Below, in pieces: positions 7,999-15,947 of a DNA stretch of 18,658 nucleotides. Position numbers and translations under genes: made by a program. Position 1 is the stretch's first letter; each line of letters begins with the position of its first letter. Under the pieces are notes generated by a model, which made no database searches, was not told where the DNA came from, and saw only the letters and a program-made list of their open reading frames with translations. This DNA comes from Thioalkalivibrio sp. (GTDB taxonomy: Bacteria; Pseudomonadota; Gammaproteobacteria; Ectothiorhodospirales; Ectothiorhodospiraceae), in assembly GCA_003555285.1 (NCBI GenBank), contig PWGH01000070.1, forward strand, positions 1 to 18,658. The letters are read 5' to 3'.

Positions 7999-9132
7999 CT
8001 ATTCCTCGCGGTCCCGCTGGGCGCGCCAGCGCTGGTACTGCGGCCAGTCGCGAAAGGCCCCGCTGGACACGTAGTCGAGCCGCGCGAGAAAGGCCTGGAG
8101 TAGATCCTCCCGGGTGGCGTCCGGTAACTGGCCCGAGTGATCGATCAGCCAGGTGCTGTCCATGCGGAAGGCCTCCTCCCCATCCTCGCTATAGAACACG
8201 AGTCCCGGCCGGTGGGTCAGCGCCAGTTCCCCGGCCAGCACCCCGGCAGGCCCGTGCTGGCCGTCCGGCAGCACCGCGATGTCGGGGTCGTCGGTATTGA
8301 GGCGCAGTGTGTGGAAGCCGACGAGGACCTCCTGCACCGCCGGATGCTCCAGGATCTGCTCGCCAAGCCGGCGGCATTCCTCGCAGCCGCCGCGCTCGAA
8401 CAGTACCAGCGACGGGCGCGGATTGGCCCTACGCTGTGCCGCAAGATCGGCCGGCGGCTGCTGGAAGCCGGCGATGGCGGTCGCGGACACCGCGGCCCCA
8501 GGGGCTTGCGCCACGGAACCCGCTGGCGACGGGGTTTCTCGTTCTTCCTGCACCCGTACCGCGAAGTCGCGCAGGGACTCCCGCTGCCAAGCCTCGGATT
8601 CCAGATAGTCCAGGATCACGTGCATGCGCTCGGCATCGACGAAACCGACGTGGCGCAACATGCGCTCGCCGGTGCGATCCACGAACAGCAGCGTCGGGGT
8701 GAAGGTCGCCCGCTCGTGCTCGGACAGGTCGCGGGCCCGGATCATCTGACCGTCCAGCCCGACCATCTCCACGTCGCTGAAGACGTCGACCGCAATCACG
8801 TCGAACTGGCCGGACAGGCGCTGCACGATATCCGGGTCCTGGAAGGTGCTGCGCCCCATGGCGACACAGTGCAGGCAGGTCTCTGCACTGAAGAACAGCG
8901 CGATGCCCCGCTTGCCACGCGCCATGGCGTCGTCGAGATCGCCCGGCAGGTCGTAGAAGCTCTGCGTGAACCACTCCGGGTATTCCAGGCGCTCGCGCGC
9001 GTCGATCGGTGTGGCGACCAGCAGCGCCGCAAGCACCAGCATGGCCATGCCGAATCCAGATCGGGGCACTACCAGACGGTGACACGCACGGGTCACGGCG
9101 CCGGGCCGGCAAAACCAAGGCGTGAAACGCAT
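7999..9132 (-). CDS. Exported protein with two thioredoxin-like domains (SoxW-like)
   Basis: This 377-residue protein has a signal-like segment (MAMLVLAALLVATPIDA, 29-45) behind an unusually long N-terminal stretch. The ATG at 9132 has GGAG 7 nt upstream; starting at Met29 would give a more usual signal peptide. Domain 1 (about 50-195) has CLHC at 86-89 in SAETCLHC and a cis-proline segment FTPTLLF (144-150), as in thioredoxin_2/SoxW-type proteins that keep periplasmic sulfur-handling thiols reduced or remove disulfides. A Pro/Ala-rich linker (about 198-240) leads to domain 2 with CEEC at 250-253 in ERGGCEEC. The protein is probably periplasmic. Its true partner is unknown and no sox gene is in the window. 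The same-strand MscS gene lies 135 bp upstream, with nothing notable between. Confidence 0.75.
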   Translation of the reverse strand: MRFTPWFCRPGAVTRACHRLVVPRSGFGMAMLVLAALLVATPIDARERLEYPEWFTQSFYDLPGDLDDAMARGKRGIALFFSAETCLHCVAMGRSTFQDPDIVQRLSGQFDVIAVDVFSDVEMVGLDGQMIRARDLSEHERATFTPTLLFVDRTGERMLRHVGFVDAERMHVILDYLESEAWQRESLRDFAVRVQEERETPSPAGSVAQAPGAAVSATAIAGFQQPPADLAAQRRANPRPSLVLFERGGCEECRRLGEQILEHPAVQEVLVGFHTLRLNTDDPDIAVLPDGQHGPAGVLAGELALTHRPGLVFYSEDGEEAFRMDSTWLIDHSGQLPDATREDLLQAFLARLDYVSSGAFRDWPQYQRWRAQRDREE

Positions 9133-9267
9133 GGCGGAACTCCATGTTTGGGATCAACAGTCAGACGTACCGGGACACCCGGAAATTCCGGCCCGATGCG
9201 TGCGTACCGGAACAGGGGATCGCGTTGGACCACACTGACGCCGTCGTCGCTGCGCACCGCGGCTCCA

Positions 9268-10206
9268 TCAGCCACCGCGTCCGCGCCCCTGGTCCGCGAC
9301 CGAATCCCGGTCCGCCGCGGGCTGTGAATGCGCCTCGGGGAGCATTTGAAAAGGAAACGGCGGGGTCGCGGCCCCAACATACAGCGTGCGGTGGGGAAAC
9401 GGGATTTCGATACCACGCTCGTCGAAGGCCAGCTTGATGCGGCGCAGAAATTCGCGACCGGTCGCCCACTGGCGAATGGGTCGGGTCTTGATCCGGCCCT
9501 TGATCACCACCCCGGAATCGTCGAATTTATCGACCCCGAAGACCTCCATCGGCTCGAGGATCGAGGGACCGAACACGGGATCCTGCTGCAGCTCCGCACC
9601 AACGGCCTGGATGACCTCGATCACCCGATCGGTGTTCTCCTTGTAGGCGACCCCCAGTTCGAACACATAGCCGGACCATTCGTTGGTCATGTTGCTCAGC
9701 GAATCGATGGCGCCATTGGGAAAGATGTGCACCGTACCGGTCAAATCGCGCAACACCAGGGTGCGAAAATTGATCTCTTCGACCAGCCCGCCAGTGCCGT
9801 TCACAACCGCGACATCCCCACGGCGCACCTGATTCTCCAGGATGATGAAGAAGCCGGCGATGATGTCGCGCACCAGGGATTGGGCCCCAAAGCCCACCGC
9901 CAGCCCCACCACCCCGGCACCTGCGAGGATCGGACCGATCGGCACCCCCAGTTGGCTCAGCACCACCAGCACGACCAGGATCAGCACGATCAACCGACCG
10001 CCCTGATGCAATAGATGCGTCAGGGTATCGATGCGCTTCTGAGTTTCGGAGGGCGGTTCATTGGCCGCATCGCTCTTCTGCGCCATCACCCGGCGCAGGC
10101 GGACAATGCCCCGGTCCAGCAGCAGCAACGCGATCCAGGCCAGAAGCAGGATCAGAACGATGTTCACGACCGCTTGCATGATCGCGTTGTAATCCAGCGC
10201 CGGCAT
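9268..10206 (-). CDS. MscS-family small-conductance mechanosensitive channel
   Basis: This 312-residue inner-membrane channel releases solutes on osmotic downshock. Three hydrophobic segments are seen: about 13-31, 71-88 and 91-122. The third carries the Gly/Ala-rich pore helix signature AGAGVVGLAVGFGAQSLVRD (95-114) and GFFIILENQ (118-126). The beta domain follows with the family motif HIFPNGAI (160-167). The C-terminus ends in a polar low-complexity tail (from about 283). The start at 10206 has a G-rich stretch upstream; Met10 is an alternative. It complements the betaine importer at the left end of the window in osmotic adaptation, but the two are not linked in an operon. The exact MscS subclass is not determined. 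Confidence 0.9.
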   Translation of the reverse strand: MPALDYNAIMQAVVNIVLILLLAWIALLLLDRGIVRLRRVMAQKSDAANEPPSETQKRIDTLTHLLHQGGRLIVLILVVLVVLSQLGVPIGPILAGAGVVGLAVGFGAQSLVRDIIAGFFIILENQVRRGDVAVVNGTGGLVEEINFRTLVLRDLTGTVHIFPNGAIDSLSNMTNEWSGYVFELGVAYKENTDRVIEVIQAVGAELQQDPVFGPSILEPMEVFGVDKFDDSGVVIKGRIKTRPIRQWATGREFLRRIKLAFDERGIEIPFPHRTLYVGAATPPFPFQMLPEAHSQPAADRDSVADQGRGRGG

Positions 10207-10491
10207 TCAAGCCCCCAGTCCGTCAATACTAATTAGCGTGAATTCAGTGATCTAGCGAACAGTATCCGGCCCTTCTGCGTCATGGGTCAAGGTGCTGGTT
10301 ACGTCTGGTGATCCGGCGTTGATCGCCCCGCCAACCCACCCATCTCAAGACTCGCACGGCCTCGGCCCTTGCATCGGCGAGCTTTCTGCCCGGATTTGCG
10401 CCTAACACAACGGAGTGGCCCACACCGACCGGTTGCAACAGCGCGATCGGTGTCAGCATGCCGGCCCGACCCGTTGGCATCACCATGGGCG

Positions 10492-12213
10492 TCAGCGCCG
10501 TCTCAGCAGCTTTTTCAGGTCACTCCAACTCCGAGTGTTCAACACATCGTCCGCTTCAAGCCAGCCGCGCCGCGCCTGGTCGATCCCGAACCGCAGAAAC
10601 TCGAAATCGGTCTTGCTGTGGGCATCGGCCGAGATGGCCACCTTCAGCCCCTTCTCCTTCGCCAACTTGCAATGGGCGTAATGGAGTTCCAATCGATCCG
10701 GTTGCGCATTGAGCTCCAGGTAGCAGCCGCGATCGAGTGCGGCATCCATGACGTTCTCGATGTCCAGCGGATAAGGACCCCGCTCGTTGATCAGGCGCCC
10801 GGTGGGATGACCCAAAATATGAAAGCAAGTGTGGTCCATCGCCCGGATGACCCGGTCGGTCTGCCGCTCCCTGGACAAATCAAATTTTCCATGAATCGAG
10901 CCGACCACAATATCCAGTTCGCTCAACACGCCGTCTTCGAGATCAAGAGAACCGTCTTCCATAATGTCCACTTCGATTCCCTTGAGAATGCGGATGCCGC
11001 CCACCTCGGCATTGAGCCTGTCGATCTTTTCCATCTGTTTCCGCAGCCGTTTTTCGTCGAATCCCTTGGCTATCGCGACGGCTTTCGAATGATCGGTAAC
11101 AGCCAGGTACTCAAGTCCGAGTTCCTTGGCAGACTCGGCCATTTCCCTCAACGTGTATTTGCCGTCGGTGTCACTGGTGTGTGTATGCAAATTGCCTCGC
11201 AGGTCGTTACGTTCGATCAGCTTCGGCAGCGCGCCCTTTTTCGCGGCTTCGATTTCGCCACGATTCTCGCGGAGTTCCGGCGGGATGAACGGCAGGCCCA
11301 CCTGCTCGAAAACCTCCTCTTCGGTCGTGCCGGCGATGCGGTCGTCGCCCTTGAGCACGCCGTATTCATTGATCTTCAGGTTCTTTTTCTGCGCGATCTT
11401 GCGAACGGCGATATTGTGCTCCTTCGACCCGGTGAAGTAGTACAACGCGGCTCCGTACGAAACCTCCGGAACGACACTCAAATCGACCTGCAGGCCCGAT
11501 TGCAGGATCACCGTGGAACGGGTCTCCCCCAGTTCGACCACCTCATCGACCTCGTCGTAGCCGACAAACCGATCCATCACCGGGGAGTTCTTCCTGCGGG
11601 TGATCAGGATGTCCAGGTCACCGACCGTTTCCTTGCGTCGCCGAAAACTACCTGCGACCACGACTTTCTTCACGCCATCGACCCGGGCAAGGTAGTTCTC
11701 GAGCGACCGGGCAATGGGATCGACCTCGGAAAGCTTTGGCCGTTGCTGGCGATCCTGCTGGCGTTCGATTTCCCGAAGGATTTTCTCTTCGGTCTTGCCG
11801 CCGAAGCCCTCGAGGTGCCGGATTTTGTGGGATTCAGCCGCTTGCTGGAGTTGGCGAATCGAGTGGACACCCAGCGCTTCGTGGATCGCCTTCACGCGCT
11901 TCGGCCCGACCCCGGGAAGCTTCATCAGATCACTGAGTTCCGAGGTCGTTTGCCGCTCCGTCTCTTCCAGCAGCGACAACTCGCCTGTCTTCACGATCTC
12001 CTCGATCTTTCCGGCCAGGTCAGCGCCAATCCCCGGCAGTGTTGAAAGGTCCTCGCCGTCTTCGAGCATTTCCTGAGCTTCGCGAGGGAGCGATTCGACG
12101 GTCTGCGCGGCCGTCCGATAGGCCCGTACGCGAAACGGACTCGCCCCCTGGATTTCGAGCAGGTCGGCCAATCGGTGGAACTTCTCCGCAACCTGTTTGT
12201 TGTGAATCGGCAT
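10492..12213 (-). CDS. polX: DNA polymerase/3'-5' exonuclease PolX
   Basis: This 573-residue family X polymerase fills short gaps in base-excision repair. Domain order: N-terminal helical 8-kDa domain (1-90) with the helix-hairpin-helix LPGIGADLAGKI (59-70), a second one LPGVGPKRVKAI (99-110), and the nucleotidyltransferase core with GSFRRRKETVGDLD (188-201), giving metal ligands Asp199 and Asp201 and probably Asp244 in LQVDLS. A C-terminal PHP domain follows from about 338 with HTHTSDTDG (343-351) and later GIEVDI, GSIHGKF, GHPTGR and ISADAH, which carry the metal-dependent 3'-5' exonuclease/phosphatase. The start at 12213 follows GGAAGG. It lies 19 bp after a destroyed glycosylase gene, so it was probably the second gene of a repair operon. 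It looks less GC-rich than its neighbours by eye. The 285-bp gap down to the MscS gene has no recognisable gene. Confidence 0.93.
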   Translation of the reverse strand: MPIHNKQVAEKFHRLADLLEIQGASPFRVRAYRTAAQTVESLPREAQEMLEDGEDLSTLPGIGADLAGKIEEIVKTGELSLLEETERQTTSELSDLMKLPGVGPKRVKAIHEALGVHSIRQLQQAAESHKIRHLEGFGGKTEEKILREIERQQDRQQRPKLSEVDPIARSLENYLARVDGVKKVVVAGSFRRRKETVGDLDILITRRKNSPVMDRFVGYDEVDEVVELGETRSTVILQSGLQVDLSVVPEVSYGAALYYFTGSKEHNIAVRKIAQKKNLKINEYGVLKGDDRIAGTTEEEVFEQVGLPFIPPELRENRGEIEAAKKGALPKLIERNDLRGNLHTHTSDTDGKYTLREMAESAKELGLEYLAVTDHSKAVAIAKGFDEKRLRKQMEKIDRLNAEVGGIRILKGIEVDIMEDGSLDLEDGVLSELDIVVGSIHGKFDLSRERQTDRVIRAMDHTCFHILGHPTGRLINERGPYPLDIENVMDAALDRGCYLELNAQPDRLELHYAHCKLAKEKGLKVAISADAHSKTDFEFLRFGIDQARRGWLEADDVLNTRSWSDLKKLLRRR

Positions 12214-12232
12214 GGCGGCCTTCCGTCAGTGG

Positions 12233-12377
12233 TTACTGCGTCTGGCACTTCGGACAAAAATAGGTGTTCCGTCCTGAGACCATCGTCGCGGCGCACCTCG
12301 GCATTCGCGATCGGCTGATGCAACGACGTCGCGTTGAGATACTCTTTAAAGACCTGCACGTCGGGAAGTTCAGGCAT
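12233..12377 (-). pseudogene. Fpg/Nei-type DNA glycosylase, reduced to its two ends
   Basis: From the ATG at 12377 the frame begins MPELPDVQVFKEYLNATS and SLHQPIANAEV, a textbook Fpg/Nei N-terminus with catalytic Pro2 and Glu3. After about 28 codons homology stops. In another frame the sequence continues SGRNTYFCPKCQ and ends in TAA at 12233-12235, which is the C-terminal zinc-finger hairpin that closes these enzymes. A normal member has about 270 residues, so some 220-230 codons are missing and the two halves are out of frame. The gene is therefore dead. It sits directly upstream of polX in the same direction, fitting an ancestral glycosylase-polymerase base-excision repair operon. Confidence 0.8.
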
Positions 12378-12477
12378 GTCCGGCACCTGTCACTTGGCAA
12401 GTCAATCGCCGTTCGGAGGGCTCGTTGGCAATGGCCTGGTTCTAGATTGGGCACAGATCCATCCCAATCGTTCCTGC

Positions 12478-13654
12478 TCAATGCTCCTCTCCACGCCCTT
12501 GTGCCCGTAGAGTGAGCCGGTGCCCCCGGAGGACGTCCAGAAAAGAACAAACACCCTCGCCCGGAATCCCAGGAATCGTGCTAGGCACCACGGGCACGGC
12601 TCCCACCGCCACCAGCACGGCATAGGGATTCTCAGCCCTCACCGTCTCCGGGGTCGCCTGCGTCTTCAGGCGCGTCTCGACACCCAGCCGGTCCAACTCT
12701 CCGACCAGGTAGTCCTTGTACCAGGCAATGGATTCCTTGCCCGGCGGCATGCAGCCGGGCACGAGCTGCCCACCCAACTCGCTCGCCTTCTCGAAGAGCA
12801 CGGGGGCATAACCGCGCAGGGCCAGGACCCGAGCGGCCTCCATGCCACCGGGACCGCCGCCGACGATCGCCACCTTTCGTCCCCGCAGCTGATATCGAGC
12901 GCGGCCACCCCGATCGACTCCAGGTGGCGTGCAATGGCCGTGCCTTCGTCCAGCGTGATCCCGCCCACCACGAACTCGTCGGCGCTGTAGCGGACCATCA
13001 CCGGGAAGTCCTCCCCGCAGCGTTTTCGGATACCTTCCACGATCTCCGTCATGAAGCGGAGCCGGTTCTCCAGGCTGCCACCGTATTCGTCCTCGCGGCG
13101 GTTGCTCCGGGGGCCCAGAAACTGATTGATCAGGTAGCCATGGGCGCCGTGCAACTGCACGCCGTCGAAACCGGCGATCTGGCACCGCAGCGCGGCGGCG
13201 ACGAACTTCGCCACCAACGCCTTCACCTCCTCGCCAGTGAGTGCCCGGGGCTCCTCGCCCACTGCCTCGTTCGTCACCGCGCTCGGGGCAACGATCTGCT
13301 TGCCGCCGGTCATCTGGCTGTTGGACTGGTTTCCGGCATGGTGCAACTGGCCGAACAGGCGGGTGGGGTACTGACGAATCGTCGACGCCAGCCGGGCGAG
13401 CCCGGGGATGAACCGGTCGTCATCGACGCGGGTCTGGACCGAGACCGCCCGGCCCAGTTCGTTCTCCACCGCCAGAACCTCGGTGACAATGAGCCCGGTG
13501 CCGCCCCGGGCTCGCTCCTCGTAATACGCGATCTGGTCCTCGGACACGCTGCCATCGGCATGACACAAGACCGTGCCCATGGCCGGCATGACCACGCGAT
13601 TCGGGATCGTGCCCGATCCGATTTCCCGGGGGTGAACAGCTGTGGGTATGCCAT
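12478..13654 (-). pseudogene. Old-yellow-enzyme/FAD oxidoreductase (2-enoate reductase type), multiply disrupted
   Basis: The ATG at 13654 begins MAYPQLFTPG, the usual start of NADH:flavin oxidoreductases of the 2,4-dienoyl-CoA/2-enoate reductase type. The frame is lost at a GGG run (13625-13627). The next frame carries EIGSGTIPNRVVMPAMGT, then the FMN barrel with GFDGVQLHGAHGYLINQFL and SNRREDEYGGSLENRLRF. At about 12880-12890, just after ALDISCG, the sequence jumps frame directly into VAIVGGGPGGMEAARVLA, the FAD/NAD-binding domain; the end of the barrel and the linker are absent. The C-terminal part is cut off after FLDVL, followed by unrelated residues and a TGA at 12478. Intact homologues are about 650-680 residues. 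Three separate lesions make a working enzyme very unlikely. The 12378-12477 stretch up to the glycosylase remnant is unassigned. Confidence 0.82.
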
Positions 13655-13791
13655 CGTCTGGGCCTCCGTAGCGGGTTCTCGAGCGGTGGCGGGGACGGTG
13701 CCGGCGCGACAGCCTTATCTACTTTGATCCGGCGGCGGGAGAGTTGTTCCTGCCGCGTCAGGCAGCTGACCCTGGCTGTCGGGGCCACACT

Positions 13792-13824
13792 GGTGGGCCC
13801 GCTGCGCTTGGCCCACCCTACAGG
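13792..13824 (-). repeat. REP-like palindromic repeat, single copy
   Basis: GGTGGGCCCGCTGCGCTTGG (13792-13811) continues to CCCACCCTACAGG. It is nearly identical to the 5358 copy (one base differs over 31). It is the only intact copy here without an adjacent partner. It lies in the 369-bp gap between the dead oxidoreductase and the epimerase. Confidence 0.75.
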
Positions 13825-13841
13825 CGACGGTGGGCTCCCCG

Positions 13842-13940
13842 ATGATCGCCTGCCTGTTTGGCTGGGGCGGTGGCGGTGAAGACGACGGAGCTGGCAAGAT
13901 GCCGTACAAGGACTGGCCTCAGCGGTTCGGGATGGACTGA
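13842..13940 (+). CDS. Possible 32-residue small protein upstream of the epimerase
   Basis: The ATG at 13842 opens a 32-codon frame ending in TGA at 13938-13940. It starts MIACLFGWGGGGEDDGAGK and ends in a polar stretch with YKDWPQRFGMD. The composition (short hydrophobic start, Gly run, acidic patch, aromatic C-terminus) looks more protein-like than random, but I recognise no family. A GGTGGG lies 7 bp upstream, so the ribosome site is weak. It is 83 bp ahead of the epimerase on the same strand. Confidence 0.25.
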   Translation: MIACLFGWGGGGEDDGAGKMPYKDWPQRFGMD

Positions 13941-14023
13941 CGCCGAGCCGTGGAAAGCCGGGAGTCGCAGTTCGATCGGACTTCGCGAGTCGCAACCCTT
14001 CCCCCCCACCGGCAGGAGGTCTT

Positions 14024-14908
14024 ATGCGCATTCTGGTTACGGGTGGCACCGGCTTCATCGGGCAGGCCTTGTGCCCAAAGCTGACCCAAGACGGTCATGA
14101 CGTCATTGTCTGGAGCCGCCGGCGCAATCCGGAGGTCGCTGCAGGCGTGACGACCATCCAGCAGCTCGACGAACTCACGGGGCCGAACCCGGATGCGGTC
14201 ATCAATCTGGCCGGGGCGTCGATCGCGGACGGCCGGTGGACGCAGGAGCGCAAGCGCGTCCTGGTGGACTCACGCCTGCACATCACCGGCAAACTGGTGG
14301 ACTGGATGCGGGCGATGGAAACCCCGCCCAAGGCTCTGATTTCGGCCTCGGCCGTCGGCTACTACGGCGAGCAGGGCGACCGCATCATCACCGAGGACAC
14401 GACACCGACGCCCGGTTTCACCCATGATCTCTGTGTCCAATGGGAGAATGCAGCACTGAAGGCGAAAGCCCTGGGGGTACGGGTCGGCCTGGTGCGCACC
14501 GGCGTGGTGCTGGACCGCGACGGCGGCGCCCTGGCGAAGATGCTGCCGCCCTTCAAGATGGGTGTCGGCGGGCGCCTGGGCTCCGGGCAACATTATTTTC
14601 CATGGATCCACCGGGCCGATATCGTCGCCATCTACCAGTGGCTGGTGGAAAACGAACAGGCCTCGGGACCCTACAACGCCAGCGCTCCGAACCCGGTCAC
14701 CAATGCGGAATTCACCCGCGCACTGGGCAGCGTCCTGAAACGCCCCACGCTGCTGCCGATGCCCGAGCCGGTGCTGCGCCTGCTGTTCGGCGAGATGTCC
14801 GAACTCCTGCTGGTCAGCAACCGCATGATGCCGACGCGCCTGCTGGAGGAAGGCTTCGAATTCCGGTATCCGGAACTGAAACCGGCGCTTCAGGCCATAC
14901 TGGGGTAA
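14024..14908 (+). CDS. TIGR01777 family epimerase-like SDR protein (YfcH-like)
   Basis: This 294-residue protein belongs to the atypical short-chain dehydrogenase/epimerase group. The start at 14024 is set by a strong AGGAGG at 14014-14019. Motifs: nucleotide-binding TGGTGFIG (6-13), NLAGASI (61-67), SASAVGYYG (107-115) with the catalytic-type Tyr, and PWIHRADI (193-200). The C-terminal part (about 247-292) fits the DUF1731 domain that ends these proteins. The substrate is unknown for the family; it is a probable cytosolic NAD(P)-dependent enzyme. It appears to be transcribed alone, converging on the HIT gene. The 137-bp gap between them shows no clear terminator. Confidence 0.88.
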   Translation: MRILVTGGTGFIGQALCPKLTQDGHDVIVWSRRRNPEVAAGVTTIQQLDELTGPNPDAVINLAGASIADGRWTQERKRVLVDSRLHITGKLVDWMRAMETPPKALISASAVGYYGEQGDRIITEDTTPTPGFTHDLCVQWENAALKAKALGVRVGLVRTGVVLDRDGGALAKMLPPFKMGVGGRLGSGQHYFPWIHRADIVAIYQWLVENEQASGPYNASAPNPVTNAEFTRALGSVLKRPTLLPMPEPVLRLLFGEMSELLLVSNRMMPTRLLEEGFEFRYPELKPALQAILG

Positions 14909-15045
14909 TCCAGTGTTGCCGCTGATAGAACGGGTCCACCGAGCGCTCCGATTTCCTAGCCACCCGATGCACAGGGGATGCCGTTGGCGTTAAAGCTGCG
15001 CCGGGTATCTCCTCCCGCGGAAGGGCGCGTTCAACGATGCCCCTT

Positions 15046-15594
15046 TTAACGCACCGACGTGAGTGCCTCAGCAACAGGCGCTCCCCGTGCCGCTCCATGG
15101 TATTTCGCCCGAGCCGGGATGACGTTCCGGATGCCGCCCCGGGGGTCCTCCACGTCGCCCTCGTAGCGCGGGAGCAGGATCACGTGCAGGTGATCGATGC
15201 TGCGTCCCGCCGCCCGGCCGTCGTTGTTGCCCACGGTGTAGGCGTCGGGCCGGTTGCCCAGGAAGGGCAGGTTCAGCACCGTTTCGATGTGGTCCTTCGG
15301 TCGCTCGCGCAGGTAGTCGCGGTTCAGCATGTTCCGATAGAGGTCTTCCATATCGGTCGATTCGATGACTTGGCGGACCCCGTGAACGGCGTCGAAGTAA
15401 TCCGACTGCTCCGTTTCGTCGAGCTCGAACAGGGAGACCACATGCCGCCGAGGAACCACGAGCGCATGCCCCGGATTAACCGGATTAGTGTCGAATAGGC
15501 CGATGAACGAGCGATTTTCAAAGATGAACGGGTCGGCCAAGCCGGCGGAAACACGGCAGAAATAGCAGTCCTGGTCGGGTCGGGAACGGGTCAT
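15046..15594 (-). CDS. HIT-family (histidine triad) nucleotide-binding protein with an altered triad
   Basis: This 182-residue protein would be a nucleotide hydrolase or transferase. The start at 15594 has AGGA 8 nt upstream; the upstream extension to 15807 is not conserved-looking. Family features: DCYFC (9-13, a CxxC often binding zinc in this family), GHALVVPRRH (42-51), and the signature region SIDHLHVILLPRYEGDVEDP (132-151). The triad normally reads H-x-H-x-H; here it is His135, His137, then Ile139 in place of the third His. The first two, including the usual nucleophile, are kept. A segment of about 30 residues (86-115) before the signature is longer than in small HIT proteins. Activity may be changed, so the enzymatic role is less certain than the fold. 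Confidence 0.8.
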   Translation of the reverse strand: MTRSRPDQDCYFCRVSAGLADPFIFENRSFIGLFDTNPVNPGHALVVPRRHVVSLFELDETEQSDYFDAVHGVRQVIESTDMEDLYRNMLNRDYLRERPKDHIETVLNLPFLGNRPDAYTVGNNDGRAAGRSIDHLHVILLPRYEGDVEDPRGGIRNVIPARAKYHGAARGAPVAEALTSVR

Positions 15595-15858
15595 CGGATG
15601 TCCTGGCGGGCTCGCATCGGCGTAGAGGCGCCCGATTCTAATGGATTCTCGCGCCGCTTGTGCATGCGGGAATTGGGTGGCAGACCTTGAGGCAGGGGAT
15701 GCGGCAGATGGCCAGGATGGGGATATCCACAGATCATGGGGGCAACCTTGTCGATAAGCGGACTGGGCCGGGAAGGCGACGCGACGGAATTGGCTGATGG
15801 CGGCCACCTTCTGCCCGCCGGAGTGCCCTCTCCTGTTGCACCCAGAAAGGGGACGCGT

Positions 15859-15887
15859 TTGACAACGATCTGTAGCGGGTTGAGTAT
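15859..15887 (+). promoter_or_regulatory. Candidate promoter of the DUF4382 lipoprotein gene
   Basis: A perfect -35 TTGACA (15859-15864) is followed after 17 bp by GAGTAT (15882-15887), which keeps only 3 of 6 -10 bases. The leader would be about 54 nt. Apart from this, the 15595-15947 gap shows no gene I can support. Confidence 0.4.
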
Positions 15888-15947
15888 GCAGTTATGTACC
15901 GGACGATCTAGATCGTATCGGCTGATTAAAATCCAGGGACATAGACT

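Noticed and set aside
10280..10486. 68-codon minus-strand frame just downstream of polX
   Set aside because: No recognisable motif and a weak ribosome site. It could be noise in a 285-bp gap.
10369..12045. 558-codon plus-strand open frame opposite polX
   Set aside because: It is antisense to a clear polX with all motifs. Long antisense frames are expected in GC-rich coding DNA, and its translation has no recognisable domain.
13460..14058. Minus-strand frame of up to 212 codons spanning the oxidoreductase start and the upstream gap
   Set aside because: It runs through the REP-like repeat and the pseudogene in a non-homologous frame; rich in Arg, Ser and Pro with no motif.
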